Assembly (NCBI RefSeq): GCF_021922925.1
Contig: NZ_CP040786.1
Span: 1,240,001 to 1,304,000, forward strand
Length of the DNA stretch: 64,000 nucleotides
Origin: Clavibacter phaseoli
Lineage (GTDB): Bacteria; Actinomycetota; Actinomycetes; Actinomycetales; Microbacteriaceae
Reading direction: 5' to 3'
Shown: one piece after another, positions 27,311-36,399 of the stretch
How positions within the stretch are numbered: position 1 is the first letter of the stretch
Layout: every line of letters starts with the position of its first letter
Notes under the pieces: generated by a model
Told to the model about the DNA's origin: nothing
The model's database searches: none
What the model saw: only the letters and a program-made list of their open reading frames with translations
Program-made: the position numbers and the translations under genes

Positions 27311-29254
27311 ATGACCACCATCCAGGCCGCACCACCCGCCACCGCCGCCGGCCGCGCACGCGCCGCCGCCGCCTCGCCCGCACCCCGGGCCGCCGGGCCC
27401 GACGCCGTCCCGCTCCCGCCCGGCGCTACCGCCCCCGCGCTTTGCCGCGACCCGCGCATCGCGGAGTGGGTGGCCGACGTCGCCCGGCTCACCCGCCCCG
27501 ACCGCGTCGTCTGGTGCACGGGCAGCGTCGCCGAGTACGACCGCATCACGCGCGAGATGGTCGACGCCGGAACCCTCATCCGGCTGAACCCCGAGTGGCG
27601 CCCGCACAGCTTCCTCGCGCGGAGCGACCCGGCCGACGTCGCGCGCGTCGAGGACCGCACCTTCATCTGCTCCGCGGATCCCGCCGACGCCGGCCCCACG
27701 AACAACTGGCGCGACCCCGCGCGGACGCGCGCCGAGCTGGACGCGCTGCTCGCCGGATCCATGCGGGGCCGCACCCTGTACGTCGTCCCCTTCTCCATGG
27801 GCCCGCTCGGCGGCGCCATCTCGCAGCTCGGCGTGCAGATCACCGACAGCCCCTACGTCGTGGCGAGCATGGCGCTCATGACCCGGATGGGCGACGATGC
27901 GCTGCGCCTCATCGGACCCGACACCGCGTGGGTCCGCGCGCTGCACGGCCTCGGCGCGCCGCTCGTGGACGACCGCGGCCGCCGCACGGCCGACGTGCCG
28001 TGGCCGCACAACGCCGACAAGCGCATCTGCCACTTCCCCGAGGCCCGCGAGATCATCTCGTTCGGCTCGGGCTACGGCGGCAACGCGCTGCTCGGCAAGA
28101 AGTGCTTCTCGCTCCGGATCGCCTCGGTGATGGCGCGCGACGAGGGGTGGCTCGCGGAGCACATGCTCCTCATCCGGATCACGAGCCCCGAGGGCCGCCG
28201 CTTCCACGTCGCGGCCGCGTTCCCGTCGGCGTGCGGCAAGACCAACCTCGCGATGCTCACCCCGACGATCCCCGGGTGGACGGTCGAGACGCTGGGCGAC
28301 GACATCGCCTGGCTCCGCCCGGACGCGCAGGGCCGCCTCCGCGCCGTGAACCCCGAGCGCGGGCTCTTCGGGGTGGCGCCCGGCACGGGCGAGTCCACGA
28401 ACCCCGTCGCCATGGCGACCGTGTGGGGCAACGCGATCTTCACGAACGTCGCCATCCGCCCCGACGGCGACGTGTGGTGGGAGGGCATGACGCCGAGGCC
28501 GCCCGCCGGTCTCGTCGACTGGCGGGGGCAGCCCTGGTCGCCCGCCTCCGGCGCACCCGCCGCCCACCCGAACGCGCGCTTCACCGTGGGCCTGGAGCAG
28601 TGCCCGTCGCTCGCCGACGACTGGGACGACCCCGACGGCGTCGTGGTCGACGCGATCCTCTTCGGCGGGCGCCGCGCCACGAACGTCCCGCTCGTCGCGG
28701 AGGCGGACGACTGGGAGCACGGCGTCTTCGTCGGGGCGACCATGGCGTCCGAGCGGACGGCCGCCGCCGAGGGCCGGGTCGGCGAGCTCCGCCACGACCC
28801 CTTCGCGATGCAGCCGTTCTGCGGCTACGACATGGCGGACCACTGGCGGCACTGGCTCGAGGTGGGGCGAGGCCTCGGCGCGGGCGCGCCCCGCGTCTTC
28901 CAGGTCAACTGGTTCCGGAAGGGCGAGGACGGTACCTTCCTCTGGCCCGGCTTCGGCGAGAACGCGCGCGTGCTGGAGTGGATCGTGCGGCGGCTGGACG
29001 GCCGCGTGCCCGTCCGCCCGTCGCCCGTCGGCGGCCTGCCCCGGGCGGAGGACATCGACGTGGCCGGTCTCGAGCTCGCGGCGGGAGCGCTCGACGAGCT
29101 GCTGTCGCTGGATCCCGAGCTCTGGCTCGAGGAGCTCGACGCCGTGGACGCCCACTTCGCCCGCTTCGGCGGCCGCGTTCCCGCGGAGCTGACGGACCGC
29201 GTGCACGCCATGCGCCGCCGCTTCCGCGAGGCCGCCGCGACCGCCTCCGACTGA
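27311..29254 (+). CDS. pckA: Phosphoenolpyruvate carboxykinase (GTP)
   Basis: 647 residues. It interconverts oxaloacetate + GTP with PEP + CO2, the entry to gluconeogenesis from acetate or TCA intermediates. GTP-type motifs: [34 protein letters not shown] (metal/PEP site), the [13 protein letters not shown]-loop with its reactive cysteine (about 304-315), [11 protein letters not shown], and FQVNWFRKG. About 45 N-terminal Ala/Pro residues are extra. It is divergent from the RamB-like regulator and followed by a hairpin. Confidence 0.97.
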   Translation: MTTIQAAPPATAAGRARAAAASPAPRAAGPDAVPLPPGATAPALCRDPRIAEWVADVARLTRPDRVVWCTGSVAEYDRITREMVDAGTLIRLNPEWRPHSFLARSDPADVARVEDRTFICSADPADAGPTNNWRDPARTRAELDALLAGSMRGRTLYVVPFSMGPLGGAISQLGVQITDSPYVVASMALMTRMGDDALRLIGPDTAWVRALHGLGAPLVDDRGRRTADVPWPHNADKRICHFPEAREIISFGSGYGGNALLGKKCFSLRIASVMARDEGWLAEHMLLIRITSPEGRRFHVAAAFPSACGKTNLAMLTPTIPGWTVETLGDDIAWLRPDAQGRLRAVNPERGLFGVAPGTGESTNPVAMATVWGNAIFTNVAIRPDGDVWWEGMTPRPPAGLVDWRGQPWSPASGAPAAHPNARFTVGLEQCPSLADDWDDPDGVVVDAILFGGRRATNVPLVAEADDWEHGVFVGATMASERTAAAEGRVGELRHDPFAMQPFCGYDMADHWRHWLEVGRGLGAGAPRVFQVNWFRKGEDGTFLWPGFGENARVLEWIVRRLDGRVPVRPSPVGGLPRAEDIDVAGLELAAGALDELLSLDPELWLEELDAVDAHFARFGGRVPAELTDRVHAMRRRFREAAATASD

Positions 29255-29257
29255 GAC

Positions 29258-29303
29258 CGGCGGCCTCACGCGGGGGCGCCTCCGCCCCCGCATCCGGCCG
29301 CCG
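29258..29303 (+). terminator. Terminator after pckA
   Basis: Inner stem GCGGGGGCG (29270-29278) with CGCCCCCGC (29283-29291), loop CCTC; an outer CGGCGGCC (29258-29265) can pair with GGCCGCCG (29296-29303). It is GC-rich and has no T tract. Confidence 0.65.
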
Positions 29304-29316
29304 CGCCCCCATCCGG

Positions 29317-29389
29317 TAGCCTGGATCCCGCACAGAAGGCACCTCACCATCGACACGGTGCCGTCCACATCGAGGGAACCGGAGCACGC
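29317..29389 (+). promoter_or_regulatory. Promoter and leader of valS
   Basis: TAGCCT (29317-29322) is a likely -10 box, giving a leader of about 60 nt that ends in a GGAG ribosome site 6 nt before the ATG. A small CACC...GGTG hairpin lies within. I searched this leader for a T-box core and found none. Confidence 0.4.
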
Positions 29390-32035
29390 ATGGCTGACGA
29401 ACGACGTCCGGACACCGCGCAGGAGACGACCGGACAGGTCGCCCGGGTCCCCGACAAGCCCGCCCTCGAGGGCCTCGAGGCCAAGTGGGGCGAGCGCTGG
29501 CAGGCCGACGGCACGTACGACTTCCGCCGCGACGAGGCCGCCACCGGCACCGTCTTCTCGATCGACACCCCGCCGCCCACGGCGAGCGGGTCCCTGCACA
29601 TCGGCCACGTCTTCAGCTACACGCACACCGACGTCATCGCCCGCTACCGCCGCATGCGCGGTGAGAGCGTCTTCTACCCGCTCGGCTGGGACGACAACGG
29701 GCTCCCCACCGAGCGCCGCGTCCAGAACTTCTACGGCGTCCGCTGCGACCCGACGCTCCCCTACGACCCGGCGTACCAGCCGGCCGAGACCGGCGGCACG
29801 TCGAAGCCGGGCGACCAGCAGCCCATCTCCCGCCGCAACTTCATCGAGCTCTGCGAGCGCCTCACCGAGGAGGACGAGAAGCAGTTCGAGGACCTCTTCC
29901 GCGCGCTCGGCCTGAGCGTCGACTGGCGCCAGAGCTACCGGACCATCGGCGCCGAGGCGCAGGTCGCCTCGCAGCGCGCGTTCCTCCGCAACCTCGCCCG
30001 CGGCGAGGCCTACCAGGCCGACGCGCCCACCCTGTGGGACGTCACCTTCCGCACCGCGGTCGCGCAGGCCGAGCTCGAGGACCGCGAGCAGCCGAGCGCC
30101 TACCACCGCCTCGCGTTCCACCGCCCGGACGGCGACGACGTGATCATCGACACCACGCGCCCCGAGCTCCTCGCCGCGTGCGTCGCCCTCGTCGCGCACC
30201 CGGATGACGAGCGCTACCAGGGCCTGTTCGGCACCACCGTCACCACTCCGGTCTTCAGCGTCGAGGTGCCCGTGCTCGCGCACCATCTCGCGCAGCCCGA
30301 CAAGGGATCCGGCATCGCCATGGTCTGCACCTTCGGCGACCTCAACGACGTCGTCTGGTGGCGCGAGCTGCAGCTGGAGAACCGCGCGATCGTGGGCTTC
30401 GACGGCCGCATCGTCTCCGAGGCGCCCGCCGCGATCACGTCGGAGGCCGGCCGCGAGGCGTACGCCATGCTCGCCGGCAAGACCGTCTTCTCCGCGAAGG
30501 CCGCCGTGGTCGAGCTCCTCACGGCCTCCGGCGAGCTCATCGGCGATCCGCGCAAGATCACCCACCCCGTGAAGTTCTACGAGAAGGGCGACAAGCCCCT
30601 CGAGATCGTCTCCACCCGCCAGTGGTACATCCGCAACGGCGGCCGGGACGAGGAGCTGCGCGCGGGCCTCCTTTCCCGCGGCCGCGAGATCGCGTTCGTG
30701 CCCGACTTCATGCGCGTGCGCTACGAGAACTGGGTCGGCGGCCTCAACGGCGACTGGCTCGTCTCCCGCCAGCGCTTCTTCGGCGTGCCGCTGCCCGTCT
30801 GGTACCCGCTCGACGCCGACGGCAACCCGGAGTTCGAGAGGGCCATCACGCCCACCGAGGACCAGCTGCCCGTCGACCCGTCGTCGGATCCCGCCCCCGG
30901 CTACTCCGAGGACCAGCGCGGCGTCCCCGGCGGCTTCCAGGGCGAGCTCGACGTCATGGACACCTGGGCCACCTCCTCCCTCACCCCGCAGCTCGCGGGC
31001 GGGTGGGAGCGCGACCCGGAGCTGTTCGACCTCGTCTTCCCGTTCTCGATGCGCCCGCAGGGCCAGGACATCATCCGCACGTGGCTCTTCTCCACCGTCC
31101 TCCGGGCCGAGCTGGAGCACGGAGCGGCGCCCTGGACGACCGCCGCGATCTCCGGCTGGATCCTCGACCCCGACCGCAAGAAGATGTCGAAGTCCAAGGG
31201 CAACGTCGTCACCCCCGCGGCCACGCTCGAGCAGTTCGGCTCCGACGCGGTGCGCTACTGGGCCGCGTCCGCGCGCCTCGGCGTCGACGCCGCGATGGAC
31301 CCGCAGAACCCGACGCAGATCAAGATCGGCCGCCGGCTCGCGATCAAGGTCCTCAACGCCGCGAAGTTCATCCTCTCCTTCGAGGCCCCGGAGGGCGCCC
31401 GCGCCACCCACGCCATCGACGTCGGGATGCTCGCGGCCCTCGCCGAGGTCGTCGAGACCGCCACCACGGCGCTCGAGGAGTACGACCACGCCCGCGCGCT
31501 CGAGGTCACGGAGAGCTTCTTCTGGACGTTCTGCGACGACTACCTCGAGCTCGTCAAGGACCGCGCCTACTCGGCGGACGCCGATCCGGCCGACCGGGGA
31601 TCCGCGGTCGCCGCGCTCCGCGAGGCCCTCGACGTGCTCCTGCGCCTGTTCGCGCCCTTCGTGCCGTTCGCGGCGGAGGAGGCGTGGAGCTGGTCGCACG
31701 ACGGCTCGATCCACACCGCCGCCTGGCCCACCGCGCCGAACCCGGACGCCCCGGCGACCGGCGGCGCGGCCGACCCGCGGCTGCTCGCCCTCGCGGGTCG
31801 CGCGCTCGTGGGGATCCGCCGCGCCAAGACCGACGCCAAGGCCTCGCAGAAGACGCCCGTCGCCGAGGCCGTCGTCTCCGCGTCGCCCGAGGACATCCGC
31901 TCGCTCGAGCTCGTGGCGCGGGACCTCCGCGCCGTGGGCCGCATCACCGACCTGACCTTCACCGAGGGGGACGGCCCCGCCGTCACCCGCATCACGCTCG
32001 CGACCGCCGAGCAGCACGAGGAGACCGACGCATGA
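29390..32035 (+). CDS. valS: Valyl-tRNA synthetase
   Basis: 881 residues. Class I motifs: HIGH at 70-73 within PPPTASGSLHIGHVFSYTH and KMSKS at 598-602. The editing domain (DTTRPELLAACVALVAHPDDERY) and WDDNGLPTERRVQNFYGVRCDP identify the valine enzyme of the archaeal/actinobacterial subtype. The C-terminal coiled coil is shortened compared with E. coli. It overlaps the downstream GNAT gene by ATGA. Confidence 0.96.
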   Translation: MADERRPDTAQETTGQVARVPDKPALEGLEAKWGERWQADGTYDFRRDEAATGTVFSIDTPPPTASGSLHIGHVFSYTHTDVIARYRRMRGESVFYPLGWDDNGLPTERRVQNFYGVRCDPTLPYDPAYQPAETGGTSKPGDQQPISRRNFIELCERLTEEDEKQFEDLFRALGLSVDWRQSYRTIGAEAQVASQRAFLRNLARGEAYQADAPTLWDVTFRTAVAQAELEDREQPSAYHRLAFHRPDGDDVIIDTTRPELLAACVALVAHPDDERYQGLFGTTVTTPVFSVEVPVLAHHLAQPDKGSGIAMVCTFGDLNDVVWWRELQLENRAIVGFDGRIVSEAPAAITSEAGREAYAMLAGKTVFSAKAAVVELLTASGELIGDPRKITHPVKFYEKGDKPLEIVSTRQWYIRNGGRDEELRAGLLSRGREIAFVPDFMRVRYENWVGGLNGDWLVSRQRFFGVPLPVWYPLDADGNPEFERAITPTEDQLPVDPSSDPAPGYSEDQRGVPGGFQGELDVMDTWATSSLTPQLAGGWERDPELFDLVFPFSMRPQGQDIIRTWLFSTVLRAELEHGAAPWTTAAISGWILDPDRKKMSKSKGNVVTPAATLEQFGSDAVRYWAASARLGVDAAMDPQNPTQIKIGRRLAIKVLNAAKFILSFEAPEGARATHAIDVGMLAALAEVVETATTALEEYDHARALEVTESFFWTFCDDYLELVKDRAYSADADPADRGSAVAALREALDVLLRLFAPFVPFAAEEAWSWSHDGSIHTAAWPTAPNPDAPATGGAADPRLLALAGRALVGIRRAKTDAKASQKTPVAEAVVSASPEDIRSLELVARDLRAVGRITDLTFTEGDGPAVTRITLATAEQHEETDA

Positions 32036-32484
32036 CCATCTCGATCCGCCCCGTCCGCGACGGCGACTTCTTCCCCTGGTTCGACCTGTTCGCGGGCTAC
32101 GCGGAGTTCTACGGCACCGAGCTGACCGACGAGAACGCTGTCCTCGCGTGGAGCCACCTCATCGACGAGCGGCACGCGAGCTCCGCGCTCGTCGCGGTCG
32201 ACGACGCCCACGAGGGCGCCCTCGTCGGCCTCGCGCACTTCCACCGCTTCTCGCGCCTCGCGCGCGGCACCGACGGCCTGCTGGTCGACGACCTGTACGT
32301 GCGCGAGATCTCGCGCCGCCAGGGCGTCGGCGAGAAGCTGCTCGGCGCGGTCGCCGAGGTCGCGCGCCGCGACGGCGCCGGCATGCTCCGGTGGATCACC
32401 GCCGAGGACAACGCCGACGCGCAGCGCCTCTACGATCGGGTCGCCCGCCGCACCACGTGGGTCACCTACGAGCAGGACGTCTGA
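32032..32484 (+). CDS. GNAT family N-acetyltransferase
   Basis: 150 residues. Acetyl-CoA binding motif A is GLLVDDLYVREISRRQGVGEKLLGAV (V-x-x-x-x-R-x-x-G-x-G form), followed by LRWITAEDNADAQRLYDRVARRTTWVTYE. The acetyl acceptor is unknown; the layout resembles polyamine/amino-acid acetyltransferases (family of YhbS/Gna1-like enzymes). Start ATG at 32032 overlaps the valS stop, so it is translated with valS. Confidence 0.88.
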   Translation: MTISIRPVRDGDFFPWFDLFAGYAEFYGTELTDENAVLAWSHLIDERHASSALVAVDDAHEGALVGLAHFHRFSRLARGTDGLLVDDLYVREISRRQGVGEKLLGAVAEVARRDGAGMLRWITAEDNADAQRLYDRVARRTTWVTYEQDV

Positions 32485-32747
32485 TGCAGCTCGGCACCCG
32501 CTGGCCCGTCGGCGGCATCGCCCCGGCTGACCTGCCCGAGGTCGTGCTGCTCGCCGTGAAGACGGTCGAGCAGGACGTCGTCGCGCTCGCGACCGACACC
32601 TCGCAGTGGCGCTGGACGCTCACCTGGCTCGAGCGGAAGCCCGTCGTCGAGCTCGACGACGGCACCGTGATCCGCTACGACCCCGTGGAGGACGCGGCGA
32701 CCATCACGATCCCCGGCGAGTCCACGGACGACCCCTTCGACGACTGA
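32484..32747 (+). CDS. Small conserved-looking hypothetical protein
   Basis: 87 residues; its ATG shares an A with the GNAT stop (TGATG), the third coupled gene of the valS run. No signal, membrane segment or known motif. It is predicted mixed alpha/beta with WRWTLTWLERKPVVELDDGTVIRYD and an acidic end (DDPFDD). I do not recognise a family. Confidence 0.65.
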   Translation: MQLGTRWPVGGIAPADLPEVVLLAVKTVEQDVVALATDTSQWRWTLTWLERKPVVELDDGTVIRYDPVEDAATITIPGESTDDPFDD

Positions 32748-32842
32748 CCCCCGACCCGGGCGACCTCCGCGCGACAGAGCCCGCGCCCGTCCCGCGTCCG
32801 TCGAGCGCCCGCCCGGCCCCGGTGGGCGGTCTCGACGTGCGC

Positions 32843-32859
32843 TGGCCGGACAGCGGCCA
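32843..32859. promoter_or_regulatory. Inverted repeat upstream of MarR gene
   Basis: TGGCCG (32843-32848) and CGGCCA (32854-32859) with a 5-bp spacer, 25 bp before the chosen start of the MarR gene. MarR proteins usually bind such repeats near their own promoter. Role inferred from position. Confidence 0.35.
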
Positions 32860-32884
32860 CCCATCGCCCATGACAGGGGACCAC

Positions 32885-33379
32885 ATGCACATCGACGCCC
32901 TCGGCGCCCATCCCGTCTCGTCCCCTGACAGCGCGGGCGAGTCCACCGGACGACCCGGGGACGACGAGCTCCGCATCCTGGCCGACGCCGTGATGTCCCT
33001 GTCCGACGACATGCACGAGGCGCTCCTCCCCGTCTGGGAGCCGCTGACCGGGCTCCAGGTGCTCTTCCTGCGCATCATCGCCCGATACGACCGGGTGACC
33101 CGCCAGGACCTCATGAGCAGGTGCCGGACCTCCCGCGCCGCCGTCACGCCCGGGCTCGCCAGCATGGTCCACCGGGGATACGTCGTCGAGACGCCGGACG
33201 GCGCGGAGACCGTCCTCACCCTCGGCCCCGAGGGCAGCGCGATGCTCGCGGCGATGGAGCGCGCCCGCGTCGCCTTCGTGCGCCACGCCCTGGAGGCGCA
33301 CGACGGCCGGCTCGACGGCGACGTCGACCGGACCTCGACCGTCATCCGGAGCCTCCGCGAGGCGACCACGACCGCGTGA
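32885..33379 (+). CDS. MarR family transcriptional regulator
   Basis: 164 residues from the ATG at 32885, which has AGGGG about 5 nt upstream; an ATG at 32870 would add five residues. The winged helix is visible: LTGLQVLFLRIIARYDRVTRQDLMSRCRTSRAAVTPGLASMVHRGYVVE (split, about 55-105), with wing TPDGAETVLTLGPEGSAML. MarR proteins respond to small aromatic or oxidising molecules. It is a lone gene, convergent with a methyltransferase 25 bp away, so its target is not evident apart from itself. Confidence 0.8.
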   Translation: MHIDALGAHPVSSPDSAGESTGRPGDDELRILADAVMSLSDDMHEALLPVWEPLTGLQVLFLRIIARYDRVTRQDLMSRCRTSRAAVTPGLASMVHRGYVVETPDGAETVLTLGPEGSAMLAAMERARVAFVRHALEAHDGRLDGDVDRTSTVIRSLREATTTA

Positions 33380-33404
33380 GCGCAGCGGCCGCGACCGCTC
33401 CCGG

Positions 33405-34208
33405 TCAGCGCCGGGCGAGGATCTCCCCGTGCGGCATCGCCAGGAAGCCGTCGTCGTCCGCGGCCCAGTCCTGCCAGCCGGCGCGGATCGCCTGCAGGTC
33501 GTCGTCCGTCGCGAAGCCGCCGTCGCGCGCCTGGCCCGCGAACGCGGACGCCACCGCGCGGTCGGCCCACGCGCCGCCCCACCAGGCCCGCTCGTCGTCG
33601 GAGGAGAAGCACCACACCGACGCGCTCGACGCGATCTCGGTGAAGCCCGCCTCCCGCGCCCAGGCCTTGAGACGGGATCCCGCGTCGGGCTCGCCGCCGT
33701 TCGCCCGGTGCACGGGCAGGTACACGTCGGCCCAGAGCCGCAGCCCGTCCGACTCGGGGAACAGCGCGACCTTCGAGTAGATGACGTCGCGCGCCGCCAC
33801 CAGGCCGCCGGGACGGGTCACGCGGCGCATCTCCGCCAGCGCGCGGACGGGGTCGCCGACGTGCTGCAGCACCTGGTGCGCGTGCACGACGTCGAAGGAC
33901 GCGTCCGCGTACGGCAGCTCGTACACGGATCCCGTGACGAACTCGACGTTGGCCGTCCCGCGCGCGGCGGCGAGCTCCGACGCCTGCCGCACGACGTCCT
34001 CCGACATGTCGAGGCCCACGACGCGCCCCGGCGCGACGAGGTCGGCGAGCTCGACCGTGATGGTCCCGGGTCCGCTCCCCACGTCCAGCACGTCCAGGCC
34101 CGGACGCAGGTGCGGCTCCAGGTAGGCGGCGGAGTTCCGGACGGTCCGCGCGCTGTGCACGCGGAGGACGCTCTCGTGGTGGCCGTGGGTGTATCGCTCG
34201 ATCTTCAC
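33405..34208 (-). CDS. Class I SAM-dependent methyltransferase (UbiE-like)
   Basis: 267 residues from a GTG at 34208. Motif I VLDVGSGPGTITVELADLV (about 47-65), motif II VVGLDMSEDVV, FDVVHAHQVLQHVGDPVRALAEMRRVTRPGG and a C-terminal alpha-helical cap. The N-terminal HGHHESVLRVHSARTVRNSAAYL is typical of methyltransferases acting on small lipophilic or aromatic substrates. Its substrate cannot be read from the sequence. It is divergent from the M3 peptidase gene across 40 bp. Confidence 0.88.
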   Translation of the reverse strand: MKIERYTHGHHESVLRVHSARTVRNSAAYLEPHLRPGLDVLDVGSGPGTITVELADLVAPGRVVGLDMSEDVVRQASELAAARGTANVEFVTGSVYELPYADASFDVVHAHQVLQHVGDPVRALAEMRRVTRPGGLVAARDVIYSKVALFPESDGLRLWADVYLPVHRANGGEPDAGSRLKAWAREAGFTEIASSASVWCFSSDDERAWWGGAWADRAVASAFAGQARDGGFATDDDLQAIRAGWQDWAADDDGFLAMPHGEILARR

Positions 34209-34248
34209 CCCCCCGAGCCTAGGTCGCCGCCCGGCCTAGGCTCGGAAC
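34209..34248. promoter_or_regulatory. Divergent leaderless promoters of methyltransferase and M3 peptidase
   Basis: TAGGCT occurs on both strands in 40 bp: at 34216-34221 (minus), 7 nt before the methyltransferase GTG, and at 34237-34242 (plus), 6 nt before the peptidase ATG. Neither gene has a ribosome site. The -10 boxes lie within each other's -35 region, so the two promoters probably compete. Confidence 0.6.
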
Positions 34249-36312
34249 ATGACGACGCCCCCGAACCCCTTCCTCGAGCCGAGCACCCTCCCCTACGGCA
34301 TGCCCCCCTTCGCCGATATCCGGGAGGAGCACTTCCGTCCCGCCTTCGAGGCCGGCATCGCCGAGCACCTCGCGGAGGTGCGCGCCATCGCGGGGTCGAC
34401 GGAGCCGCCGTCCTTCGAGAACACGCTCGTCGCGCTCGAGCGGTCCGGCCGGATCCTCGACCGCGTCGGCCACGTCTTCTTCACCCTCACCTCGTCGGAC
34501 AGCTCCCCCTTCACGCGCGAGCTCGAGTCGGAGATCGCGCCCGAGCTCGCCGCGCACGAGGACGCGATCCGCCTCGACTCCGCGCTCTACGCCCGCATCC
34601 GCGCCGTCCACGACGCGCGCCACGACTCCGGCCTCCACGCGGAGTCCGTCTACCTCGTCGAGCGCTACCTGGCCGAGTTCACGATCGCCGGCGCCGGGCT
34701 CGACGACGACGCCAAGGGCCTGCTCCGCGACCTCAACCGCCGCCTGTCCGTCCTCACGACGCGCTTCGAGTCGAACCTGCTCGAGGACACCAACGACCTC
34801 GCCGTCGTGGTCGACGACGTGGCGGAGCTCGACGGCCTGGGCGACGGCGCCATCGCGGCCGCCGCGCAGGCCGCCGCCGACCGCGGGCTGGAGGGCAAGC
34901 ACCTCATCACGCTCGTGCTGCCCACCGGGCACCCCTACCTGTCGCAGCTGACGGACCGCGGGCTGCGCCAGCGGATCATGGAGGCGTCGCTCGCCCGCGG
35001 ATCCCGCGGGAACGACCACGACAACCGCCCGCTCGTGCTCGAGATCACCCGGCTCCGCGCCGAGCGCGCCGCGCTCCTCGGCTTCCCGAGCCACGCCGCC
35101 GCCGTCACCGCCGACCAGACGGCCCGCACGCCCGAGGCCGTCGCCGACATGCTCGGCCGCCTCGCCCCGGCCGCGGCCCGCAACGCCCGCGCCGAGGCCG
35201 TCGAGCTGCAGCGCGTGATCGACCGCACGCAGGAGGAGCGCGGTGAGCCGTCGTTCGAGCTCGCCGCCTGGGACTGGGCCTTCTACAGCGAGAAGGTGCG
35301 CACCGAGCGCTACGACGTCGACACCGAGCGGATGCGCCCGTACCTCGAGGCCGACCGCGTGCTGCGCGACGGGGTCTTCCGGGCGGCCACGGAGCTCTAC
35401 GGCGTCACCTTCACGGAGCGCGACGACATCGTCGCCTACCACCGCGACGCGCGCGTCTTCGAGGTGCGCGACGAGGACGGATCCCCCGTGGGCCTCTACG
35501 TGCTCGACCTGCACACGCGCGACTCGAAGCGCGGCGGCGCGTGGATGAACCCGCTCATCTCGCAGAGCGCACTGCTCGACACGCCCACGGTCGTGCTCAA
35601 CAACCTCAACGTGCCGAAGCCGCCCGCCGGCCAGCCCACGCTCCTCAGCTACGACGAGACGAACACCCTGTTCCACGAGTTCGGCCACGCGCTGCACGGG
35701 CTCTTCGCGCGCGTGACCTACCCGCGGTTCGCCGGCACGAACGTCTTCCGCGACTTCGTCGAGTTCCCCAGCCAGGTGAACGAGATGTGGATGCTGTGGC
35801 CCGAGATCCTCGGCTCCTACGCCGTGCACCACGAGACGGGCGAGCCGATGCCCGCCGAGCTCGTCGCCGCGGTCCAGGCGTCCAGCGCGTTCAACGAGGG
35901 CTTCCTCACGAGCGAGTATCTGGGCGCCGCGCTCCTCGACCAGGCCTGGCACCGGATCGGCGTCGACGACCGCGTCGAGGACGTCGACGCGTTCCAAGCG
36001 GACGCGCTCGCCGCCGTCGGCCTCGACGTGCCGGCCGTCCTCCCCCGCTACGCGTCGAGCTACTTCCAGCACACCTTCGCGGGCGGCTACGACGCCGGCT
36101 ACTACTCCTACATCTGGAGCGAGGTGCTGGACGCCGACACCGTCGAGTGGTTCCACGAGAACGGCGGCCTCACGCGGGCGAACGGCGACCGGTTCCGCGC
36201 GCGGCTCCTCGGCGTCGGCGGATCGAAGGACCCGCTGGAGGCGTACCGCGACTTCCGCGGCCGCGACGCCGTGATCGAGCCGCTCCTCGAGCGCCGGGGC
36301 CTCGCCGACTGA
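34249..36312 (+). CDS. M3 family zinc metallopeptidase (oligopeptidase A / peptidyl-dipeptidase Dcp-like)
   Basis: 687 residues. It degrades oligopeptides in the cytoplasm, downstream of proteases such as ClpXP. The zinc site is HEFGH at 476-480 with the further ligand Glu in FVEFPSQVNEMWM. The N-terminal NPFLEPSTLPYGMPPF and the C-terminal YASSYFQHTFAGGYDAGYYSYIWSEVLDADTVEWF are classic M3 signatures; the last contains the His/Tyr substrate residues. Length and ends match Dcp-type more than thimet oligopeptidase. Confidence 0.94.
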   Translation: MTTPPNPFLEPSTLPYGMPPFADIREEHFRPAFEAGIAEHLAEVRAIAGSTEPPSFENTLVALERSGRILDRVGHVFFTLTSSDSSPFTRELESEIAPELAAHEDAIRLDSALYARIRAVHDARHDSGLHAESVYLVERYLAEFTIAGAGLDDDAKGLLRDLNRRLSVLTTRFESNLLEDTNDLAVVVDDVAELDGLGDGAIAAAAQAAADRGLEGKHLITLVLPTGHPYLSQLTDRGLRQRIMEASLARGSRGNDHDNRPLVLEITRLRAERAALLGFPSHAAAVTADQTARTPEAVADMLGRLAPAAARNARAEAVELQRVIDRTQEERGEPSFELAAWDWAFYSEKVRTERYDVDTERMRPYLEADRVLRDGVFRAATELYGVTFTERDDIVAYHRDARVFEVRDEDGSPVGLYVLDLHTRDSKRGGAWMNPLISQSALLDTPTVVLNNLNVPKPPAGQPTLLSYDETNTLFHEFGHALHGLFARVTYPRFAGTNVFRDFVEFPSQVNEMWMLWPEILGSYAVHHETGEPMPAELVAAVQASSAFNEGFLTSEYLGAALLDQAWHRIGVDDRVEDVDAFQADALAAVGLDVPAVLPRYASSYFQHTFAGGYDAGYYSYIWSEVLDADTVEWFHENGGLTRANGDRFRARLLGVGGSKDPLEAYRDFRGRDAVIEPLLERRGLAD

Positions 36313-36327
36313 TCCCACGCCGCGGAT

Positions 36328-36369
36328 GACGAGAGCGCCGCGCCCCTCAGGGGGTGCGGCGCTCTCGTC
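36328..36369. terminator. Bidirectional terminator between M3 peptidase gene and clpX
   Basis: A 14-bp perfect stem (36328-36341 with 36356-36369; GACGAGAGCGCCGC) capped by a smaller CCCC/GGGG hairpin. Convergent genes on both sides; no T tract. Confidence 0.8.
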
Positions 36370-36399
36370 GTGCGGCGGCCGGTCGGCGGGCCGGCCGGA

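Noticed and set aside
29255..29389. Possible T-box before valS, by analogy with ileS
   Set aside because: No GGTGG-type core or specifier hairpin is present; only a short CACC/GGTG hairpin.
27206..32017. 1603-codon minus-strand frame opposite pckA and valS
   Set aside because: Both sense-strand genes are complete and typical. The antisense product is repetitive Arg/Gly/Glu without motifs.
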